Positions 30,214 through 34,125 of a stretch of DNA of 34,125 bases are shown here, piece by piece (positions within the stretch are counted from its first letter, which is position 1; every line of letters starts with the position of its first letter). The stretch is taken from positions 1 through 34,125 of IMG/VR virus record IMGVR_UViG_3300022837_000038; one strand, given 5' to 3'. The notes beneath the pieces are model-generated. The model saw only the letters and a program-made list of their open reading frames with translations, was not told the DNA's origin and searched no databases. Both the position numbers and the translations under genes were made by a program. This stretch comes from a virus.

Positions 30214-31077
30214 TTATGCGGCTGTGTCAATATTATTCCAAGTGACATTAGATCCGGTAGAAACTTCAGTATACGCTACAGAGGTGCCTGTGTCAACAAT
30301 TGTCCATATCTGAGACACTTCATTTCCAAGCTCTAAAGTTAACTGATTTCCTGTTAATAGTACGGATCCTGAGATCGTAAAAGTAACACTTCCTGCAGTC
30401 GTATTGATTTGTTGTCCAGTAACATCTACTAGAGTATTGGCATCTAAAACAGCGGTTCCTAAAGTGGCACTTATTTGTTGACCGGTTAAAGCCACATCCG
30501 GTGCTACATCTACGGTTCCTACAGCTGTTGATAATTCATTTCCTACAACCGGTATATTTGCAATACCACCAACCACTACAGTTCCAGTATCGGTTTCTAA
30601 AACAAAACCAGTTACATCTGCAAAGGTAATAGCATCGAGCGTCGCGGTGCCAGAGACAATAGATAATTCATTACCGGTAACATTAAATGCTACATCGGTT
30701 TTACCAATAGCATCTCCTAAAGAAAGTGGGATTTGATTTCCAGATGCCATAGCATCCGGTGAAGCGTCTACAGAACTTAATGCAAAAGCAGCAGTAACAC
30801 CTGTTGGTGAAGCAATTGTCAAAAGATCTAATGTAGTATCTCCAAGATCTAAATTTAATTGTGAACCAGTAATAGGAACTTGAGTAGATATAGAATTGTT
30901 TCCCCAGTCAAGAGTACCCCAACCGAGTTCTCTTCCCCATCCTGAATTTAATTCTACAGTAGTAGTTACGTCTCCTTGAGACGTACTTAATTGAGTACCA
31001 GTGACAGATATACTTACATCACTTTGTTCTCCCCAGCTGTTTATTCCCCAGGTTAGTGTACCCCAAGTATTGACCAT
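30214..31077 (-). CDS. Repeat fibre protein with 22-residue units, 287 aa
   Basis: Ten copies of a short unit 'vTGxqLxxxxGxxxl' are visible; the unit glycines fall at 27, 71, 93, 113, 135, 157, 179, 199, 221 and 243, mostly 22 residues apart (examples ITGSQLNLDLG and LTGQQISATLG). A Trp-rich head carries two related pieces, WGTLTWGINS (5-14) and WGTLDWGNNS (53-62). The C-terminus ends VTWNNIDTAA. Regular 22-residue spacing with Gly at turns suggests a beta-helix or stacked beta-hairpin shaft. Related head and end segments occur in other marine-phage fibre proteins. Likely tail fibre. Confidence 0.7.
   Translation of the reverse strand: MVNTWGTLTWGINSWGEQSDVSISVTGTQLSTSQGDVTTTVELNSGWGRELGWGTLDWGNNSISTQVPITGSQLNLDLGDTTLDLLTIASPTGVTAAFALSSVDASPDAMASGNQIPLSLGDAIGKTDVAFNVTGNELSIVSGTATLDAITFADVTGFVLETDTGTVVVGGIANIPVVGNELSTAVGTVDVAPDVALTGQQISATLGTAVLDANTLVDVTGQQINTTAGSVTFTISGSVLLTGNQLTLELGNEVSQIWTIVDTGTSVAYTEVSTGSNVTWNNIDTAA
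30325..30873 (-). repeat. 22-codon tandem repeat array (nine clear units)
   Basis: Residues 69-251 of the fibre protein hold nine in-line units with glycine spacing of 22, 20, 22, 22, 22, 20, 22 and 22 residues. Protein-level repeats are clear; the DNA copies have diverged, so the array is old rather than recently expanded. Confidence 0.65.
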
Positions 31078-31093
31078 AATAGGTTAGCTCCTA

Positions 31094-31534
31094 TTAGTTG
31101 CCGATTCTTAGAATAGCTGCTGAAGTGGTAAATGCTGGAAACTGAATTGTAAAAGTTCCTGAAGTCGCTGCTTTGTCTGCACCAAAATCTAATACTGCCA
31201 CCGCTTTGTTAGTCGATGAAGTATTATAAATTAAAGCTCCTCTAGCTGTGATCGTTACACCCGTAAAAGATAAATCTGCAAAATCAACAATCGCAACACC
31301 TGATGAGACTGAAGTACTTGGATTTGGTTTTACTAAGGTTCCACCGCCGGCAGCATATTGTCCAGAATTTGGAACTTCATTGGTAGAAGCATATGCCGTA
31401 GTAGTAGAATTTAACGTTGCATCAGAAGTGTACAGAGCAAGTTTAAAAGTATCACCACCAGAAAATTGAAACGTATGTTCCCCTTCTAGTAGTTCTTGTT
31501 TAAAACTGTTTGCAACCGCTTGTGTTATAGCCAT
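31094..31534 (-). CDS. Conserved phage structural protein, 146 aa
   Basis: Start MAITQAVANSFKQELLEGEH matches the opening of a conserved family of marine phage structural proteins ('Maitqa..nsfK.elL.G.H.f'). It has a beta-rich middle (TFKLALYTSDATLNSTTTAY) and VVDF/FADLSFTGVTITARGA-type strands, ending FPAFTTSAAILRIGN. Probably a tail or fibre attachment protein. Good ribosome site (AAGGAG). Confidence 0.7.
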   Translation of the reverse strand: MAITQAVANSFKQELLEGEHTFQFSGGDTFKLALYTSDATLNSTTTAYASTNEVPNSGQYAAGGGTLVKPNPSTSVSSGVAIVDFADLSFTGVTITARGALIYNTSSTNKAVAVLDFGADKAATSGTFTIQFPAFTTSAAILRIGN

Positions 31535-31544
31535 AGTTTACTCC

Positions 31545-32210
31545 TTATTTTTGTTTTCCGACTTTCGGAACTCCTGTTTGGAATTCATCAGTTCGTCTTC
31601 TTCCCATTTGCTCAATTGTAAATCCTTGTAGAGCTTGTTGATATTTACCTTCATAATATTGAATCATATCAGCTGGACCTTTTAAAAATCCAAAAGCCTC
31701 TACTAGGCATGCATACAATAAGCCATTAGGAAATTCTGTACTTAAGTATGTAGTGGTATTACTACTAGATAATCCCTCTGGTTTCAAGATATAATTTATC
31801 TGCATGTTATAATTTATATCTGGGGTAGGAGCCACCACAATGGTGTTCTCATCCCAATAACTGTAATATCTAGGTAATCCTTGTACTCCAGTAGGATCAT
31901 ACTCCGACATGAAGCTGGTATCCCTAAAATCTAAAAAATATCTATCTGAATTATCTGCTCCACCGGTAGAGTTAGTAATTTGACAAGACCTGATTATTAA
32001 AGTTTGATTATTAATAAGAGGGGTACTTACAAATCGTTGCCCTGCTATAATATCTGCTTGTGCATATTGTCTATTATTATCAGAGTCTACGTCTCTTAAA
32101 AGTCTAAATTCAGTATCTGAAAGAAAGCCATCTACAATAGTAGAGGTAAATACATTGGCATCTACTTCACAATAATCTCTAATTTTTTGTACTAATTCTG
32201 CATATGTCAT
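31545..32210 (-). CDS. Phage adaptor / neck protein, 221 aa
   Basis: TYAELVQKIRDYCEVDANVF is the usual helix of head-tail adaptor proteins, and the C-terminal part LLYACLVEAFGFLKGPADMI with a following YYEGKYQQALQGFTIEQ matches the adaptor pattern 'l..alveA..fl..p..i..ye..y..Al'. The middle is beta-rich (FLDFRDTSFMSEYDP, YYSYWDENTIVVAPTPDI). The family connects portal and tail in podovirus necks (T7 gp11-like or SU10-type adaptor). Its ATG shares one base with the previous stop. Confidence 0.75.
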   Translation of the reverse strand: MTYAELVQKIRDYCEVDANVFTSTIVDGFLSDTEFRLLRDVDSDNNRQYAQADIIAGQRFVSTPLINNQTLIIRSCQITNSTGGADNSDRYFLDFRDTSFMSEYDPTGVQGLPRYYSYWDENTIVVAPTPDINYNMQINYILKPEGLSSSNTTTYLSTEFPNGLLYACLVEAFGFLKGPADMIQYYEGKYQQALQGFTIEQMGRRRTDEFQTGVPKVGKQK

Positions 32211-32812
32211 TATGGTTGTAAAGTAATTGGTCCTGAACTACAGCCAATTCCTCCTCCTTGTACATTTCCAAAAGTAGCCGTTCCCGGTATTTGGAAATAA
32301 TAATAATTTAAAACATCTCCTACAATTCCAGAAGAATTTATTTGTCCTACGGTAATAGTATAACCGTTTTCATTATCAATGTCACTGATTGAGTCAAAAG
32401 TAGGAATCGGATTAAAGTAATATAAATCGTTATCATTAGTTGGATCAGGTATAATAGGACCGGTAGGAGGACTACCTGCTAAACCTCTAAATCGAACTGT
32501 ATTGCCAGTGCTTAATCCATGATTTTGAGAGTTTACATTAATATAAGTACTTCCAGAATATAAAATAGTTTCAAATGGATTAGGAACTAATAACACAGTA
32601 ACCGGTGGTTCTTTACGATCGGGTCTAGCAAATTGTAAACCTTGTGCATCGGTACCTGCTGGTCTTGGATTTAATTGAGGTTGTTTTGATTCAAACTCAG
32701 AAGTATGAACTCTTGCTCCATTCCACTCTACTACCATTTCTTTGTAAGGAAATGCCATACCACTTCTATCGGAAATAAATTGTGCAAATTTTCCTCTCGA
32801 TAAATTAGTCAT
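32210..32812 (-). CDS. Conserved neck/tail-associated structural protein, 200 aa
   Basis: The opening NLSRGKFAQFISDRSGMAFP followed by YKEMVVEWNGARVHTSEFE is a widely conserved phage start. From about residue 85 to 155 a beta domain (STYINVNSQNHGLSTGNTVR, YTITVGQINSSGIVG) resembles the insertion seen in the 646-aa nozzle protein. It may decorate the neck or tail. No enzyme motif. It lies between two adaptor-like genes, overlapping each by one base. Confidence 0.7.
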   Translation of the reverse strand: MTNLSRGKFAQFISDRSGMAFPYKEMVVEWNGARVHTSEFESKQPQLNPRPAGTDAQGLQFARPDRKEPPVTVLLVPNPFETILYSGSTYINVNSQNHGLSTGNTVRFRGLAGSPPTGPIIPDPTNDNDLYYFNPIPTFDSISDIDNENGYTITVGQINSSGIVGDVLNYYYFQIPGTATFGNVQGGGIGCSSGPITLQP

Positions 32813-33762
32813 TAGACTCCTGGGTAATAAGTTCGTGGACTAATATAAGAACTAGCAGAAGAACCATCTTCTTGTAAAGCTCTTAGTAATTCATCCTCGT
32901 ATAATAATTTTAATTCTTGTACACGTTGAGGTGCTAATTTTTGTGCTAAATAATAAGTAAGTCCTGAACACATTGCCGGAACAAATCTATACACTATATC
33001 CGAAGCGTTCGTGTACGATCCTGCATCTTGTATTCTTTTTACAAAAAAGAAGTTAATAGTATTTCCTGCTTCCGTAGCACTAGGTGCTAGATATAAAGTA
33101 ACCGATACTCTATCAATAAGTCTTTGAACAAAATATTGAGTAGGAGTTCCTTGTTGAGACTTAGCCGATAAACCTTGATAGGTTGATCTGTCAATTTTAG
33201 TCAAAGGAAAATCTACTTGAGTAGAATTTCTATAAGAAGCTTCTAACATATCGTCATAACCATATAAAATAGTTGCATGGTCGTATACGACATCATCATC
33301 CGCGTGACTAGCTGCGGAAGTACTATTCGCGCCACGAGTGGCTCCGGTTAAACTAGTAGTGTCTGAATTTTGTCCTGAGTAAGTAATCTGTTCTGTTCCA
33401 ATTAAAATAGTTCCAGAAGTAGGAAACCCTACTAAAGAATTTAAAGGAATAGTGGTCGCTGTATCATTAATGGCTGCGGATAAACTATTGAAAACCCCAC
33501 TGGAAGTTCCATCAGAAGGAGATCTATAAAAATTATAAACGATTTGACCTTGAACTAAAGTAAAAGAATTATTTTCTACTTCCCAAAATTTAAGACCTCT
33601 GTTTCCCCATTCTGAAAATAAAATATTTAAAGAACGTCTAGAAGTTCTCATGTTATTTCCAGACATAGGATTTAATCCTAATCTTTCAAAAGCTTCCGTG
33701 ATAACGTCATCAATGAAGAAATTCTTATCCCAAGTATATGTGCCGGAAGTAATGTTAGTCAT
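32812..33762 (-). CDS. P22 gp4-like tail accessory / head-completion protein, 316 aa
   Basis: DDVITEAFERLGLNPMSGNN then RTSRRSLNILFSEWGNRGLK (40-59) matches the start of podoviral gp4-like neck proteins. The C-terminal part LTYYLAQKLAPQRVQELKLL and the following YEDELLRALQEDG match the family's closing helix. Residues about 88-160 form an inserted beta domain (TTIPLNSLVGFPTSGTILIG, TGATRGANSTSAASHAD) of a type found in various phage virion proteins. It joins the portal to the tail. Confidence 0.75.
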   Translation of the reverse strand: MTNITSGTYTWDKNFFIDDVITEAFERLGLNPMSGNNMRTSRRSLNILFSEWGNRGLKFWEVENNSFTLVQGQIVYNFYRSPSDGTSSGVFNSLSAAINDTATTIPLNSLVGFPTSGTILIGTEQITYSGQNSDTTSLTGATRGANSTSAASHADDDVVYDHATILYGYDDMLEASYRNSTQVDFPLTKIDRSTYQGLSAKSQQGTPTQYFVQRLIDRVSVTLYLAPSATEAGNTINFFFVKRIQDAGSYTNASDIVYRFVPAMCSGLTYYLAQKLAPQRVQELKLLYEDELLRALQEDGSSASSYISPRTYYPGV

Positions 33763-33770
33763 TTAGACTC

Positions 33771-34088
33771 CTACCCTGCTGTTAGACCTGGACCAGAATA
33801 TTTATCTGTTAATAAAGTAACTGCAGCTACTGTAAAAGTAGAAACATAAACTCCTTTTGGAAATAAAATTCCATCTTCAGGAAAAGAAAAATTAATAATA
33901 TCTCCTGCAGGGACATCCGCTTGGAATAATGTGTCTCCAGTTGCACTGGTAGTTTTTAAAATAACAGTACCGGACGTTGCTAGTCCTGCAACAACAATTC
34001 CTCTTAGTCTTACAGGTGGTGCTACGATTACATTGGTAGTTGCTCCTGCAATTCTTGTTGCTTGTATGTCTGCTTTATATGAACCCAT
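33771..34088 (-). CDS. Small beta-rich virion protein, 105 aa
   Basis: GSYKADIQATRIAGATTNVI is followed by strand-rich Val/Thr/Gly segments (LRGIVVAGLATSGTVILKTT; VTLLTDKYSGPGLTAG at the end). Such proteins often sit just downstream of the major capsid gene in marine podoviruses. The ATG has a very good ribosome site (AAGGAG), and the perfect stem-loop at 34106-34125 lies immediately upstream on the RNA. Confidence 0.65.
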   Translation of the reverse strand: MGSYKADIQATRIAGATTNVIVAPPVRLRGIVVAGLATSGTVILKTTSATGDTLFQADVPAGDIINFSFPEDGILFPKGVYVSTFTVAAVTLLTDKYSGPGLTAG

Positions 34089-34105
34089 TTTATTCTCCTT
34101 AGTAA

Positions 34106-34125
34106 AGAGCTCCCGAAGGAGCTCT
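34106..34125 (-). terminator. Perfect 8-bp stem-loop with UUCG loop at the right edge
   Basis: On the minus strand AGAGCTCC, loop TTCG, GGAGCTCT gives an 8-bp stem closed by the very stable UUCG tetraloop, followed by TTTACT. It reaches the right edge, so the stem may be longer. It would lie at the end of the gene to the right (probably major capsid) and before the 105-aa gene, so it may end or stabilise the upstream message while letting some transcripts through. Confidence 0.7.

Noticed and set aside
1-34125. Prophage or temperate signs (integrase, repressor-Cro pair, attachment site)
   Set aside because: No integrase, recombinase or lysogeny repressor frame is seen; the RHH-like protein alone is not enough. 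The missing flanks could still hold one.

Overview
This window looks like most of the genome of a small tailed dsDNA phage with a short-tail (podovirus-like) build. It is probably a marine phage of an A+T-rich alphaproteobacterial host such as SAR11 (a pelagiphage). The phage assignment is firm: a family A DNA polymerase, a primase, helicases, a cell-wall peptidase and a long run of neck, tail and fibre genes are packed with almost no gaps. The host is an inference, based on low G+C, small proteins typical of marine phages (a DUF3310 protein, a fibre starting MAHFAEL, glycine-rich tip proteins, three 2OG-Fe(II) oxygenases) and a SpeD-like gene. There is no recognisable integrase, single-subunit RNA polymerase, tRNA or CRISPR array. 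Large terminase, portal and major capsid genes are absent and probably lie beyond the right edge, or the left edge if the map is circular.

Layout, with nearly everything on the minus strand so that transcription runs right to left. (1) 1-2110: an open-ended A+T-rich gene and six tiny overlapping genes behind a good sigma70-type promoter; the first encodes a ribbon-helix-helix-like protein. (2) 2177-3819: a small secreted plus-strand protein, a basic protein overlapping a zinc-ribbon gene, an M15 endolysin-like peptidase and a conserved unknown. (3) 3823-10726: the replication block, read as 117-aa unknown, 182-aa coiled-coil protein, ssDNA-binding-like protein, archaeo-eukaryotic-type primase, UvrD-like helicase, DUF3310 protein and PolA. 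(4) 10781-12214: a SNF2-type helicase on the plus strand, divergent from the replication block and sharing its control region. (5) 12211-13219: small membrane proteins and a SpeD-like decarboxylase. (6) 13219-20751: five large or low-complexity virion proteins, probably internal or ejected. (7) 20831-22580: two glycosyltransferases. (8) 22580-25192: small structural genes and a tail nozzle/hub-like protein. (9) 25265-27355: three different 2OG-Fe(II) oxygenases. (10) 27411-31534: fibre and tip proteins, including glycine-rich and 22-residue-repeat proteins. (11) 31545-34088: head-tail adaptor and neck proteins.

Working model: host RNA polymerase reads the sigma70-like promoters (2142-2171, 10348-10376, 10729-10764, 20806-20834, 27374-27401). 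Early genes and the replication block are expressed first. The primase, SF1 helicase and PolA (with Leu at the position equivalent to E. coli Phe762) copy the genome, and the structural genes follow. The most unusual feature is the group of oxygenases and glycosyltransferases inside the virion module, next to proteins with collagen-like and glycine-rich tracts. It suggests possible chemical modification of virion proteins. Stem-loops at 9024-9047, 25214-25250 and 34106-34125 probably tune transcript levels between modules.
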